From: Microlunatus panaciterrae
GTDB lineage: Bacteria > Actinomycetota > Actinomycetes > Propionibacteriales > Propionibacteriaceae
DNA length: 64,000 nt
NCBI RefSeq assembly: GCF_016907535.1
Contig: NZ_JAFBCF010000001.1
Coordinates: 1,302,001 to 1,366,000 of the forward strand
Reading direction: 5' to 3'
Shown: positions 33,979 through 43,220 of the stretch, piece after piece
Layout of the letters: each line of letters opens with the position of its first letter
How positions within the stretch are numbered: the first letter of the stretch is position 1
The notes under the pieces: model-generated
Database searches by the model: none
Told to the model about the DNA's origin: nothing
The model's input: the letters and a program-made list of their open reading frames with translations, nothing else
Translations under genes and position numbers: made by a program

Positions 33979-34063
33979 CGTCCGTTTCAGGGGTTGCCCG
34001 CTGGTGGTCGACATCCGGCCTCGCCAAAGTGCATCGGACCGACAACCCTGAGACACTGGTCGG

Positions 34064-35446
34064 GTGCCACGTTTCCTGTCAGCGAAGCCAGATACGCGAC
34101 TCATCACCCTTCCCTGGGACACTCCGCTCGAGGACTGGCCCAAGGAGAATCTGGTGGCTCTGCCGCGAGGCATCTCACGTCACGTGGTCAGGTTCGTCCG
34201 GGTGGGAACAGAGGTCTACGCGATCAAAGAGGTGATCGAGCATCTGGCGATGCACGAGTACCGACTGCTGCGGGACCTCAACCGGCTGGACACTCCCTCG
34301 GTCGAGCCCGTGGGTGTCGTCACCTCCCGTTTCGACGCAGACGGCGATCCGCTCGACCCGGCGTTGATCACCAAGCATCTGCAGTTCTCGCTGCCCTACC
34401 GGTCCCTGTTCAGCCGGGGGGTGCGACAGGACACGGTCAACCGGCTGGTCGACGCAATGGTGGTGCTACTGGCCCGGGTACACCTGATCGGCTTCCTCTG
34501 GGGCGATGTGTCGCTGTCCAACACGCTGTTCCGTCGCGACGCCGGCGCCTTCGCCGCCTACCTGGTCGATGCCGAGACCGGTGAGCTGCACGACACCCTG
34601 ACCAACGGGCAGCGCGAGCATGATCTGACGATCGCCCGGACCAACCTTTACGGTGAGTTCTGCGACCTGGAGGCGGGTGGGCTGCTCGACGAGGCCCTGG
34701 ACCCGCTGATCCTGGTCGAGACGATCGAGAACCGGTACCGCGAGCTGTGGGCCGAGCTGACCGGCGTCGAGGAGTTCGACGGCAGTGAGATGCACCGGAT
34801 CGAGAGCCGGGTGCGCCGGCTCAACGCTCTCGGCTTCGACGTTGCCGAGCTCGACATCACCACCGACTTCGCCGGCTCCACCATCCGGATCCAGCCGAAG
34901 GTGGTCGACGCCGGACATCACTCCCGACGGCTGATCAGGCTCACCGGTCTGGACACCGAGGAGAACCAGGCCCGCCGACTGCTCAACGACCTGGACTCCT
35001 TCCGTGCCCGCACCGACCAGCAGAACGCCGACGAGTCCATCGTCGCGCACCAGTGGCTGACGGAGCAGTTTGAGCCGGTGCTCGCCGCGGTTCCGCGCGA
35101 GCTCGGCAGCAAGCTCGAGCCGGCAGAGCTCTTCCACGAGGTGTTGGAGCACCGCTGGTTCCTCTCCGAACAGGCCGGTCACGAGGTGCCGTTGCGGGAG
35201 GCCGCCGAGTCCTACGTCACGACCGTGCTGCACCGACTGCCGGACGAGGCGCTCGCTCTCGGTGGCGTTGACACGATGGGCCCGCTGGCCAATCCGTACG
35301 ACCCCTCCCAGGGATTCGAGGACGACGACGACAGCAAGCCGTACGACCCGTGGGAGGACGGTGCGCAGGCGCCGGACGCCGACGAACCGGATGCGCGCGA
35401 GTACCTCGACATCGCCGCTCTGCGGGGCAAGGTCAAGGGCGGCTGA
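34064..35446 (+). CDS. DUF4032 protein with kinase-like active-site layout
   Basis: A 460-residue protein widespread in actinobacteria. The N-terminal half resembles a lipopolysaccharide-kinase-type fold: VYAIKEVIEHLAMHEYRLLRDL contains a candidate ATP-binding Lys and Glu, LIGFLWGDVSLSNTLFRRD resembles the catalytic loop (D and N), and AAYLVDAETGE the metal-binding Asp. The C-terminal domain (from about 200) is the DUF4032 part, ending in an acidic tail. Start GTG 34064. Role unknown; phosphorylation of a lipid or sugar is speculative. Confidence 0.85.
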   Translation: MPRFLSAKPDTRLITLPWDTPLEDWPKENLVALPRGISRHVVRFVRVGTEVYAIKEVIEHLAMHEYRLLRDLNRLDTPSVEPVGVVTSRFDADGDPLDPALITKHLQFSLPYRSLFSRGVRQDTVNRLVDAMVVLLARVHLIGFLWGDVSLSNTLFRRDAGAFAAYLVDAETGELHDTLTNGQREHDLTIARTNLYGEFCDLEAGGLLDEALDPLILVETIENRYRELWAELTGVEEFDGSEMHRIESRVRRLNALGFDVAELDITTDFAGSTIRIQPKVVDAGHHSRRLIRLTGLDTEENQARRLLNDLDSFRARTDQQNADESIVAHQWLTEQFEPVLAAVPRELGSKLEPAELFHEVLEHRWFLSEQAGHEVPLREAAESYVTTVLHRLPDEALALGGVDTMGPLANPYDPSQGFEDDDDSKPYDPWEDGAQAPDADEPDAREYLDIAALRGKVKGG

Positions 35447-35472
35447 TCACCGCGGCTGTACCAAGGGCGGGC

Positions 35473-36237
35473 TCAGCGCGGCGGCATCCGCAGGGCTCCG
35501 TCGAGCCTAATGACCTCGCCGTTCAGCAGCGGGTTCTGCACGATCTGCTCGACCAGCATGGCGTACTCCTCCGGCCGGCCCAGCCGCGACGGGTGCGGCA
35601 CCAGCGCCTCCAGGACCTTCTTGGTGTCCCCAGGCAGGCCGGCCATCATCGGCGTCTCCATCGTCCCCGGAGCGATCGTCATCACCCGGATCGCCTTGTC
35701 TGCAAGGTCTCTGGCCGAAGTGAGCGTCAGGGCGACGATGCCACCCTTGCTGGCTGCGTAGGCGGCTTGGCCGATCTGACCGTCGAAGGCGGCGACGCTG
35801 GCGGTCATCACGATCACCCCACGATCCCCGTCGACCGGCTCGTTGTCGATCATGGCGGCGGCGGCCAACCGGAGCACGTTGAAGGTCCCGACCAGGTTGA
35901 TCTCCACCACCGTACGAAAGTCTTCCAGCGGCAGCACTCCCCGTTTGCCCACGATCCGGCCCGGAGTGGCGACACCGGCGCAGTTGACCACCACCCGCAG
36001 GGTGCCCAGTGAGCGGGCGGTCTCGACGGCCGCGAGCACCTGTTGCTCGTCGCGCACGTCTGCAGCGACGAACCGCGCCGCCTCGCCCAGCTCCGCGGCC
36101 AGCTCAGCTGCCCGGGACGACGCCAGGTCGACGATGACGGCCCGGGCGCCGCGATCAACGAAAGCACGCACGGTTGCCTCCCCCAGACCGGAGGCGCCAC
36201 CGGTGACCAGGACGACATCTGCGGTGGATAGGTGCAT
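35473..36237 (-). CDS. SDR oxidoreductase (3-hydroxyacyl-CoA dehydrogenase type 2-like)
   Basis: A 254-residue short-chain dehydrogenase. The cofactor motif is [12 protein letters not shown] is present, and the active site is [22 protein letters not shown] (Ser, Tyr, Lys; quoted here by its central part). The pattern [34 protein letters not shown] and [13 protein letters not shown] matches the HSD17B10/FadB2-like branch that oxidises 3-hydroxyacyl-CoA. It is 75 bases downstream of the acyl-CoA dehydrogenase in the same direction, so the pair could perform successive beta-oxidation steps. Confidence 0.9.
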   Translation of the reverse strand: MHLSTADVVLVTGGASGLGEATVRAFVDRGARAVIVDLASSRAAELAAELGEAARFVAADVRDEQQVLAAVETARSLGTLRVVVNCAGVATPGRIVGKRGVLPLEDFRTVVEINLVGTFNVLRLAAAAMIDNEPVDGDRGVIVMTASVAAFDGQIGQAAYAASKGGIVALTLTSARDLADKAIRVMTIAPGTMETPMMAGLPGDTKKVLEALVPHPSRLGRPEEYAMLVEQIVQNPLLNGEVIRLDGALRMPPR

Positions 36238-36311
36238 GGTTGCTGCTCCTCAGTGGACGGGCCGAGCTGGTGCTCAGCGGGACACGGTTCGGGCCCACGA
36301 GACCCGAATCG

Positions 36312-37454
36312 TCAGCGCAGGAGTTGCCGGGCGATCACCAGCCGCTGGATCTGATTGGTGCCCTCGAAGATCTGGGTGACCTTGGCCTCCCGCAGATAGC
36401 GCTCGGCCGGGAAGTCCCGGGTGTAACCGTAGCCGCCGAGCACCTGCACAGCGTCCGTGGTCACCTTCATCGCCGCGTCGGTGGCGACCAGCTTGGCCAC
36501 CGCCGCGTCCCGGGTGAACGGGCGACCGGCGTCCCGCTTGCGGGCCGCCAGCAGATAGCCGGCCCGGGCCGTATCCACCGCAGCTGCCATCTCGGCCAGC
36601 ATGAACTGGATGCCCTGGAACTCCGCGATCGGCTGCCCGAACTGTCGGCGCTCCCGGGCGAAGGACACCGCGCAGTCGAGCGCCGCCTGGGCCAGGCCGG
36701 TGGCGCAGGCGGCAATCCCGAGCCTGCCGGAGTCCAGCGCGGACAGCGCCATCCGCATGCCCTCGCCCTCGGCACAGATCCGCCGGTCGGACGCGACCGG
36801 AACCGAGTCGAAATAGACCGTGGCAGTGGTGGAGGCGGTGAGCCCCATCTTCCTCTCCGGGCTGCCGAACGTCAGCCCCGGCGCCGAGGCAGGTACCAGG
36901 AAGCAGCTGATGCCGCCCTTGGGATCATCGCTGGTTCGAGCGAAGGTGGTGTAGAAGTCAGCCTGTGAGCCGTGGGTGATCCAGGCCTTCGCACCCGAGA
37001 GGGAATACTCGCCATCGGTCTCCTGGGCTTTGGTCGACAGACCGGAGATGTCGGAGCCGGCCTGGGCCTCGGACAGCGCGTAGGCACCCAACAGCTCACC
37101 GCCGACCAGTTCCGGGAGATAACGATCACGCTGCTGGTCGGTGCCTTCGTTGGCGAGGGCGTGACACGCCATCACATGCACGGAGACACCCACCCCGACG
37201 CTCATCCAGGCGGCGGCAATCTCTTCCAGCGCCTGCAGATACACCTCGTAGGGCTGACCCGACCCGCCCCAACGCTCCGGGTAGGGCAGACCGAGCAGAC
37301 CGGCGCGACCCAGCAGGGTGAATGCCGCCCGCGGGAACTGCTCGGCCGCCTCCGCCTCGGCTGCCAGCGGGGCCAGCTCTTGCCGGGCGATCTCGCGCAC
37401 CAGCTCGATGAGGTCATAGGCCTCCGCGCTGGGCAGGACGCGATCGACGGTCAT
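36312..37454 (-). CDS. Acyl-CoA dehydrogenase
   Basis: A 380-residue FAD-dependent dehydrogenase that introduces the alpha-beta double bond in acyl-CoA. Signature 1 is GAYALSEAQAGSDISGL, followed by AKAWITHGSQAD and RKMGLTASTTATVYFDSVPV; signature 2 is QVLGGYGYTRDFPAERYLREAK, and IFEGTNQIQRLVIARQL closes the protein. ATG 37454 is chosen; an open frame extends upstream but crosses the divergent TetR gene. It probably forms a unit with the SDR and is controlled by the adjacent TetR. Confidence 0.93.
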   Translation of the reverse strand: MTVDRVLPSAEAYDLIELVREIARQELAPLAAEAEAAEQFPRAAFTLLGRAGLLGLPYPERWGGSGQPYEVYLQALEEIAAAWMSVGVGVSVHVMACHALANEGTDQQRDRYLPELVGGELLGAYALSEAQAGSDISGLSTKAQETDGEYSLSGAKAWITHGSQADFYTTFARTSDDPKGGISCFLVPASAPGLTFGSPERKMGLTASTTATVYFDSVPVASDRRICAEGEGMRMALSALDSGRLGIAACATGLAQAALDCAVSFARERRQFGQPIAEFQGIQFMLAEMAAAVDTARAGYLLAARKRDAGRPFTRDAAVAKLVATDAAMKVTTDAVQVLGGYGYTRDFPAERYLREAKVTQIFEGTNQIQRLVIARQLLR

Positions 37455-37482
37455 CTCACTCCTCGTTCTCCCGGCTGGCAAG

Positions 37483-37510
37483 CGGTACTGAGAAGGGTAC
37501 GCTAGTACCG
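37483..37510. promoter_or_regulatory. Candidate TetR operator
   Basis: The 58-base gap between the acyl-CoA dehydrogenase and TetR contains CGGTACT (37483) and AGTACCG (37504), a perfect inverted pair 14 bases apart, with an inner GGTAC-GCTA-GTACC palindrome at 37496-37509. It is centred just before the tetR start. Confidence 0.65.
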
Positions 37511-37512
37511 TA

Positions 37513-38097
37513 ATGGAGGCCAACCAGAGCAATCGGCGACTCACCCGGCGGCAGGCGCAGCTGCGCGATGCACTGGTGGATCTGGTGCTGGCGGAGGGGT
37601 TCAGCCACCTCACCATGGACGACTTCGCCGCCAGGCTGGGATGTTCGAAGCGCACGCTCTATGCGTTGGCCGACAGCAAGGACCAGCTGGCGACAGAGGC
37701 GGTCAAGCTGTTCTTCCGACGGGCCACCGTCGCGGTGGAGCAGGCCATCGCCCACACCCGCAAGCCGGAGCGGCTGGTGACCCGCTATCTCGAGGCGGCG
37801 GCCGAGGCCCTCCAACCAGCTTCCCGCGCCTTCCTCGATGACATGGCCGCGCTGGCACCGGCGCGAGAGGTGTACGACGCCAACACGGCCGTCGCCGCGC
37901 AGCGGGTCCGGCAGCTGATCGACGCCGGAACGCGGTCGGGCAGCTTCCGCAAGGTGCCGGCCACCTTCGTCGCAGAGGTGGTCACCTCGACGATGCGGCG
38001 CATCACGTCCGGAGAGGTGCAGGCCGCTACCGGGCTCAACGATGCCCAGGCCTATACGGAGCTGGCCAAGCTGGTGGTGGCCGCCGTCCGTCGATGA
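37513..38097 (+). CDS. TetR-family regulator
   Basis: A 194-residue regulator with an N-terminal helix-turn-helix: LVDLVLAEGFSHLTMDDFAARLGCSKRTLYALADSKDQL. The C-terminal domain is all helical and gives no ligand clue. It diverges from the acyl-CoA dehydrogenase/SDR pair and presumably represses them and itself through the palindrome between the genes, releasing DNA on binding an acyl-CoA or fatty acid. This is an inference from layout. Confidence 0.9.
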   Translation: MEANQSNRRLTRRQAQLRDALVDLVLAEGFSHLTMDDFAARLGCSKRTLYALADSKDQLATEAVKLFFRRATVAVEQAIAHTRKPERLVTRYLEAAAEALQPASRAFLDDMAALAPAREVYDANTAVAAQRVRQLIDAGTRSGSFRKVPATFVAEVVTSTMRRITSGEVQAATGLNDAQAYTELAKLVVAAVRR

Positions 38098-38175
38098 TCA
38101 AGGGGAAGGTCACGTCCCGTCATCGGACTTCTGCTTCTGGCCTCCAAACCCCAGCCATATCGCTACTCTGAAAGG

Positions 38176-38601
38176 GTGACCGAGGATCTTCGCAAGCTGG
38201 GACAAGACCTGATCACGATCAGTGGTCGAGTAGTCCGTTGGGTGCCCCATCAAGGCTTCAACCTGAGCCTCGCAGCCACCCGGACGCTGGCCAAGCTGTA
38301 CGACCTCGGTCCCACCAGCATCAGCGATCTGGCGATCTCGGAACGCTCCTCGCAGCCGACCATCTCCAACCATGTCCAACGCCTCGAGACGCTTGGGCTG
38401 GTGGCCCGCAAGCACAGTGACACCGATGCCCGCGTCTGGCTGATCACGGTCACCGACCGGGGCCTGCAGGAGCTGACCGCGATGCGGGACCAGATCGGGG
38501 CCAACATCGCGCCGCTGCTCGCCGAGCTGTCGGAGTCCGACCGTCAGGCCATCCGGGATGGCCTGGACGCGATCCGGCGACTGCTGAACGGCGGCTCCTG
38601 A
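38176..38601 (+). CDS. MarR-family regulator
   Basis: A 141-residue winged-helix regulator: ISDLAISERSSQPTISNHVQRLETLGLVARKHSDTDARVWLITVTDRG shows the recognition helix and wing, with the usual DxR in the wing. Start GTG 38176, with weak GAAAGG. It is convergent with the GH3 gene. Target unknown; no clear divergent partner. Confidence 0.88.
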   Translation: MTEDLRKLGQDLITISGRVVRWVPHQGFNLSLAATRTLAKLYDLGPTSISDLAISERSSQPTISNHVQRLETLGLVARKHSDTDARVWLITVTDRGLQELTAMRDQIGANIAPLLAELSESDRQAIRDGLDAIRRLLNGGS

Positions 38602-38620
38602 CCCTGCCTGCCGTGGAGGC

Positions 38621-40453
38621 TCACATCAGCTCCACCCGGTGTCCGACGCCGTACACCGGTGCGTCGGTGTCGGAGCCGACATCGGATCGTGACCGTCGAA
38701 CGGCCTCCATCGAGCTCGGCAGCTCGAACTGCAGCCGCCCCACCGCCCGCTGACGCCCGCTCAGCACCTCCAACAGGGCCCGGTCGCTCGCCCCGAAGTT
38801 GGCCGTGATCACCGCCGCAGACTCGAGCAGTGGGGTCAGGATCGCCGGTCGGTCCAGATAGAGGTCCAAGATCAACGGTGCCTTTCCGGCCAGCTCCTGC
38901 AGGTGGGCCACCTCGGCGTCGGCGAACTCCAGCGTGCCCGCCTTGAAGAACGCCTCCAGGAACAAGCTGTCACGGAAGTCGAACGGGGTGGCGGAGCGGA
39001 CCAGGATCACCTCCGCCTCATCGGGCGTGGCCACGGAGGTCGCGAACTGCTCCAGAGTCGCCGGGTCGACCCCTTCGGCGTACACCTTCGTGGCGCTCGT
39101 CAGCGGCAGCACACCCGCCGTTGTCTTCAGACCGGTGATGGCGGCCACCTGGGCGTCGTGCCCCAACTGTGCGAAGGGTGCGCTGCCCAGCACGGCCGAC
39201 GCGCGATCCTCGTCCACATAGGGGTTGTCGAACAGGCCGAGCTCGAATTTCACTCGGAGCAGCCGTCGGACCGACTCGTCCAGGCGCTGCTCCGCCACGT
39301 CGGAGCTCGCGACCAGCTGCAGCAGCAGCTCGGGACAGCTCTCACCGCCGAACTGGTCACAGCCGGCGTCCAGGATCTTCAGCATCCGTCCCGCTGGTGT
39401 CAGATCCTCCACTCCCCAGGCCCGCGCGGGCAGCACCCGGTCACCGACCTCGGTGTCACTGACCAGACCCCAGTCGGTCACCACCACACCGTCGTAGCCG
39501 AGCGCGGTCCGCAGTAGGCCGCTGATGATCTGCCGGTTGAACCCGAACCCGACCTCCTCAATCGGCTCGCCATCGATCTCCAGCCCGACCGGACGGCCGT
39601 AATAGGGCATGATCGCCGCCGTCCGTTCGCCGATCGCCTTCCGGAACGGGATCAGGTGGTAGTCGAAAATTCCCCCCGGGTAGACCTGGTCCTTGCCGTA
39701 AGGGAAATGCGCATCCTCGCCGTCGGCCTGCGGGCCGCCGCCCGGGAAGTGCTTGGTGGTACAGGCCACTGAGTCGGATGTCAGAGTGTCGCCCTGGAAA
39801 CCCTGCAGATAGGCGGCGGCCAGCGCCGCGACCAGCTCGGCGTCCTGGCCGAACGTGTGGAACTGCCGCGCCCAGCGCGGCTCGGTGGCCAGATCCACGG
39901 TGGGGTGCAGGGCGGCCCTGATGCCCACCGCCAGATACTCCTGCCGGGCCGTGTCGGCGAACCGCCGGACCAGCGCCACGTCACCGATCGCTGCCAACCC
40001 CAGCGGCTCCGGCCACTGTGAGAAGTGGCCCGCCATGAAGGAGGCTCCAGCGTTCTGGGTGAAGGCGTGCCTCGGGTCGGTGGAGAGCGTGACGGGGATG
40101 CCCAACGGCGTGCTCTCGGCGAGCCGCTGCAGGGCGTTGCTCCACCGTGCCGCCGCGGCCGGGTCGGGCAGGGCATGCACGTTGAAGTGGTTCATCCGCC
40201 TGTCTCGGACCAGCTCCGACGTGCCGGTCCGGTCGATGACGCCGGCGCCCTCGACCAGCTGGCCATCCGGGCCGGTCTCGATCGAGTTCTGGAACATCAT
40301 CCCGGCCTTGTCCGCGACGGTCATCTGGGAGAGCAGATCCTCGACCCGCTCCTCCACCGGCAGGTCGGGGTTCTCGTACGGGTCGAGCCGTCCGTTGCCG
40401 TTAAGGTCGCGGTAGCGGATCCCGTCCTCGGTCAACGCGTACGTCGGTTCCAT
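38621..40453 (-). CDS. Glycoside hydrolase family 3 beta-glycosidase
   Basis: A 610-residue intracellular-type GH3 enzyme (no signal peptide). The nucleophile Asp lies in YDGVVVTDWGLVSDTEVG; CTTKHFPGGGPQADGEDAHFP and PVTLSTDPRHAF are the substrate-binding signatures. The N-terminal DLNGNGRLDPYENPDLP resembles a calcium-binding loop common to this subfamily. The C-terminal alpha/beta sandwich (from about 400) is shorter than in the large beta-glucosidases, and the fibronectin-III domain is missing. A direct repeat in the promoter suggests sugar-responsive control. Confidence 0.92.
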   Translation of the reverse strand: MEPTYALTEDGIRYRDLNGNGRLDPYENPDLPVEERVEDLLSQMTVADKAGMMFQNSIETGPDGQLVEGAGVIDRTGTSELVRDRRMNHFNVHALPDPAAAARWSNALQRLAESTPLGIPVTLSTDPRHAFTQNAGASFMAGHFSQWPEPLGLAAIGDVALVRRFADTARQEYLAVGIRAALHPTVDLATEPRWARQFHTFGQDAELVAALAAAYLQGFQGDTLTSDSVACTTKHFPGGGPQADGEDAHFPYGKDQVYPGGIFDYHLIPFRKAIGERTAAIMPYYGRPVGLEIDGEPIEEVGFGFNRQIISGLLRTALGYDGVVVTDWGLVSDTEVGDRVLPARAWGVEDLTPAGRMLKILDAGCDQFGGESCPELLLQLVASSDVAEQRLDESVRRLLRVKFELGLFDNPYVDEDRASAVLGSAPFAQLGHDAQVAAITGLKTTAGVLPLTSATKVYAEGVDPATLEQFATSVATPDEAEVILVRSATPFDFRDSLFLEAFFKAGTLEFADAEVAHLQELAGKAPLILDLYLDRPAILTPLLESAAVITANFGASDRALLEVLSGRQRAVGRLQFELPSSMEAVRRSRSDVGSDTDAPVYGVGHRVELM

Positions 40454-40494
40454 CGAGACCCCCTGCGTCGTCGGTCTGCGTCATTGGTCTTTGC

Positions 40495-40522
40495 ACCATT
40501 TGGTATGTGCATCATTTGGTAT
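40495..40522. promoter_or_regulatory. Candidate regulator site upstream of the GH3 gene
   Basis: CATTTGGTAT occurs at 40497-40506 and 40513-40522, 16 bases apart, and the first copy is part of the near-palindrome ACCATTTGGT. The pair sits 42-69 bases before the GH3 start, as expected for a sugar-responsive repressor or activator. Confidence 0.5.
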
Positions 40523-40659
40523 TTGCTCGTCAAGCGTGGCGAGTTCGAGAGTCGCGGAGGAGGCGCGGCTGTCGACGCACTGATCATCTCGTCTGCCCTG
40601 CCGATTGGCCAGAGTCGCACGATGTCGCTGGACCGCTAACCACTCGGTAGGCTGCACGG

Positions 40660-42087
40660 GTGACATTCCGGCTCTATGACACCGCCACCAGGCACGTGCG
40701 CGACTTCGTTCCCGTCGTCGCTGACGAGGTGTCGATCTACCACTGCGGGTTGACCGTACAGTCAGCACCGCACCTGGGCCACATCCGCAAGGAGGTTGTC
40801 TTCGACGTGCTGCGTCGCTGGCTGACCTACCGCGGATACCGAGTCACCGTGATCGCCAATGTGACCGACATCGACGACAAGATCCTGGCCAAGTCCGCCG
40901 CAGCCGGCGTGCCCTGGTTCGCCCACGCCTACCGCTACGAGCGCGAGCTCCATGACGCCTACGCCGCGCTGGGCTGCGAGCCGCCGACGTATGAGCCACG
41001 GGCCACCGGGCACGTACCCGAGATGATCGAGATGATCAAGGTCCTGATCGAGCGCGGCCATGCCTACCCGGCCGACGACGGCTCGGGCGACGTCTATTTC
41101 GATGTCCGGTCCTGGCCCGCCTACGGCAGCCTGTCCGGGCAGAACATCGACGACATGGAGGCGGCCGAGGACTCCGACCCGCGGGGGAAGCGCGACCCGC
41201 GCGACTTCGCCCTGTGGAAGGGACACAAGCCGGAGGAACCGGTCACAGCCTCTTGGCCGACGCCGTGGGGACGCGGCCGCCCCGGCTGGCACCTCGAGTG
41301 CTCCGCCATGGCCGGCAAGTACCTCGGCGACGAGTTCGACATCCACGGCGGCGGCATCGACCTGCGGTTCCCGCACCACGAGAACGAGCTGGCGCAGTCC
41401 ACGGCTGCCGGCCAGAAGTTCGCCCGGTACTGGATGCACAACGCCTGGGTCACCGCCGCCGGAGAGAAGATGAGCAAGTCCCTGGACAACGGTGCTCTGG
41501 TCTCGGAGGTCACCAGGATGTACCCGCCCCGGGCGGTCCGGTTCTATCTGGTCGCTCCGCACTACCGGTCGGCGATCGAGTTCTCCGACAGCTCGCTGTC
41601 CGAGGCGGCGGCAGCGCTGGCCCGGGTGGACAACTTCGTCGACCGTGCCACCGAGGCTGTGGGCGAGGTCGAACGGGCCATCCCGGTGGAGTTCGGTGCG
41701 GCGATGGACGACGATCTCGGCACCCCGGCCGGGATGGCCGTGCTGTACAACTCCGTCCGAGAGGGCAACCTGGCGCTGGACGCCGGCGACCACAACGCCG
41801 CCGGGCGGCATCTGGGCCAGGTGCTGGGCATCCTCGATGTGCTGGGACTCGACCCGACGGCCGAGATATGGCAGTCCCGCAGCGACGACGCGGCGCTCCG
41901 CACCGTCGTCGACGGGCTGGTGGCCGAGCTGCTCGCCCAACGCGAGGCGGCCCGCGGCCGCAGGGACTTCGCCGCCGCCGACGCCATCCGCTCCTCCCTC
42001 ACCGCACTGGGCGTCGCCATCTCCGACACCCCGCAGGGGGCCCGCTGGTCCCTTCAGCAGCCGACGACCACAAGCGCAGGAGAGTAG
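40660..42087 (+). CDS. cysS: Cysteinyl-tRNA synthetase
   Basis: A 475-residue class I synthetase. The HIGH motif is [11 protein letters not shown] (HLGH at 38-41) and the KMSKS motif is [11 protein letters not shown]. The zinc site is formed by Cys 29 ([10 protein letters not shown]), the Cys of WHLECSAMA and the HHENE histidine. Start GTG 40660. It could be MshC, the related mycothiol ligase, but length and the C-terminal anticodon-binding region ([20 protein letters not shown]) favour CysS. It is followed after 2 bases by rlmB, a pairing common in actinobacteria. Confidence 0.95.
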   Translation: MTFRLYDTATRHVRDFVPVVADEVSIYHCGLTVQSAPHLGHIRKEVVFDVLRRWLTYRGYRVTVIANVTDIDDKILAKSAAAGVPWFAHAYRYERELHDAYAALGCEPPTYEPRATGHVPEMIEMIKVLIERGHAYPADDGSGDVYFDVRSWPAYGSLSGQNIDDMEAAEDSDPRGKRDPRDFALWKGHKPEEPVTASWPTPWGRGRPGWHLECSAMAGKYLGDEFDIHGGGIDLRFPHHENELAQSTAAGQKFARYWMHNAWVTAAGEKMSKSLDNGALVSEVTRMYPPRAVRFYLVAPHYRSAIEFSDSSLSEAAAALARVDNFVDRATEAVGEVERAIPVEFGAAMDDDLGTPAGMAVLYNSVREGNLALDAGDHNAAGRHLGQVLGILDVLGLDPTAEIWQSRSDDAALRTVVDGLVAELLAQREAARGRRDFAAADAIRSSLTALGVAISDTPQGARWSLQQPTTTSAGE

Positions 42088-42089
42088 CG

Positions 42090-43052
42090 ATGCCAGGCAA
42101 CAGTCAACGCAAGGGTGCGGTTCGCCGCAAGGGCAAGGGCAACACGGCCGGATCCGGCGGACGCGTCCGCCGTGGCCTGGAGGGTCGCGGCCCCACGCCC
42201 AAGGCGGAGGATCGGCCCTACCACAAGGCGTACAAGGCGAAGCAGAGCTCGGCCGGACGTCCCGTCGGCCGGTCGGGGTCCCAGACGCAGCGCACCGGTC
42301 GGCCCGGCGCCGGTCCCGAGTGGGTGGCCGGTCGGAACCCGGTGCTCGAGGCGCTGCAGGCCGAGATACCGATCCAGGCGGCCTACATCGCCGAGGGAGC
42401 CGAACGCGACGACCGGCTCCGCGAGATCCTCAAGCTGACTGCCGCGCGCGGCAAGTCGCTGCTCGAGGTCACCCGAGCCGAGCTGGATCGGATGACCGGC
42501 GGTGCAGTGCACCAGGGCGTGGCACTGCAGCTGCCGGCGTACAGCTACACCCACCCGGACGACCTGCTGGCCAAGGCCCTGGAGTCCGACACCGAGCCGA
42601 TCGTGGTAGCGCTCGACTCGATCACCGACCCGCGCAACCTCGGGGCCATCGTCCGATCTGCGGCCGCCTTCGGGGCCACCGGCGTACTCATCCCCGAACG
42701 TCGTTCGGCCGGGATGACCGCGGCGGCCTGGAAGACCTCCGCCGGCGCCGCGGCCCGGATCCCGATCGCCCGGGCCACCAACCTCAACCGGGCTCTGCGG
42801 GCCTACGCGGACGCCGGTTTCTCGCTGGTCGGGCTGGACGGCGCCGCGGAACAGGACATCACCGACCTGCCGCAGGCCACCGGGCCGCTGGTGCTGATCG
42901 TGGGCAGCGAAGGTGAAGGGCTCTCACGGTTGGTCCGCGAGGCCTGCGAGGCGCTGGTGTCGATCCCGATCACCGGGATGGAGTCGCTCAACGCGGGCGT
43001 CGCTGCCGGGATCGCGCTCTACGAGATCGCCCGGGCCCGACAGGGCAGCTGA
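42090..43052 (+). CDS. rlmB: 23S rRNA (guanosine-2'-O-)-methyltransferase, TrmH/SpoU family
   Basis: A 320-residue SPOUT methyltransferase. The first 75 residues are a basic disordered tail rich in Gly, Lys and Arg ([20 protein letters not shown]). Then a substrate-binding domain begins [14 protein letters not shown], and the SPOUT knot has the motifs [36 protein letters not shown] and [24 protein letters not shown] 42090 follows AGGAGAG and lies 2 bases beyond cysS. It methylates a ribosomal guanosine using S-adenosylmethionine; the exact position is inferred from family. Confidence 0.93.
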   Translation: MPGNSQRKGAVRRKGKGNTAGSGGRVRRGLEGRGPTPKAEDRPYHKAYKAKQSSAGRPVGRSGSQTQRTGRPGAGPEWVAGRNPVLEALQAEIPIQAAYIAEGAERDDRLREILKLTAARGKSLLEVTRAELDRMTGGAVHQGVALQLPAYSYTHPDDLLAKALESDTEPIVVALDSITDPRNLGAIVRSAAAFGATGVLIPERRSAGMTAAAWKTSAGAAARIPIARATNLNRALRAYADAGFSLVGLDGAAEQDITDLPQATGPLVLIVGSEGEGLSRLVREACEALVSIPITGMESLNAGVAAGIALYEIARARQGS

Positions 43053-43220
43053 GCCCGCTGTCGCAGATGTCCCGCTCGTTCTGAACGCCGGGTGGGATCT
43101 GCGCTGGGCGCCAGGCCCACGCCGGCAACGAGCGTGACGTTTGGGACACCTCGACCCGCCGACCGGGGGCCCCGATACATTGGGACCCGCCCCCGTCGTC
43201 TCGCCACCAGGAGCCCTTTC

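Noticed and set aside
43053-43220. Possible riboswitch (glycine or ZTP) before glyA
   Set aside because: I looked for the conserved ZTP core and glycine aptamer sequences and did not find them; the gap after rlmB is simple GC-rich sequence.
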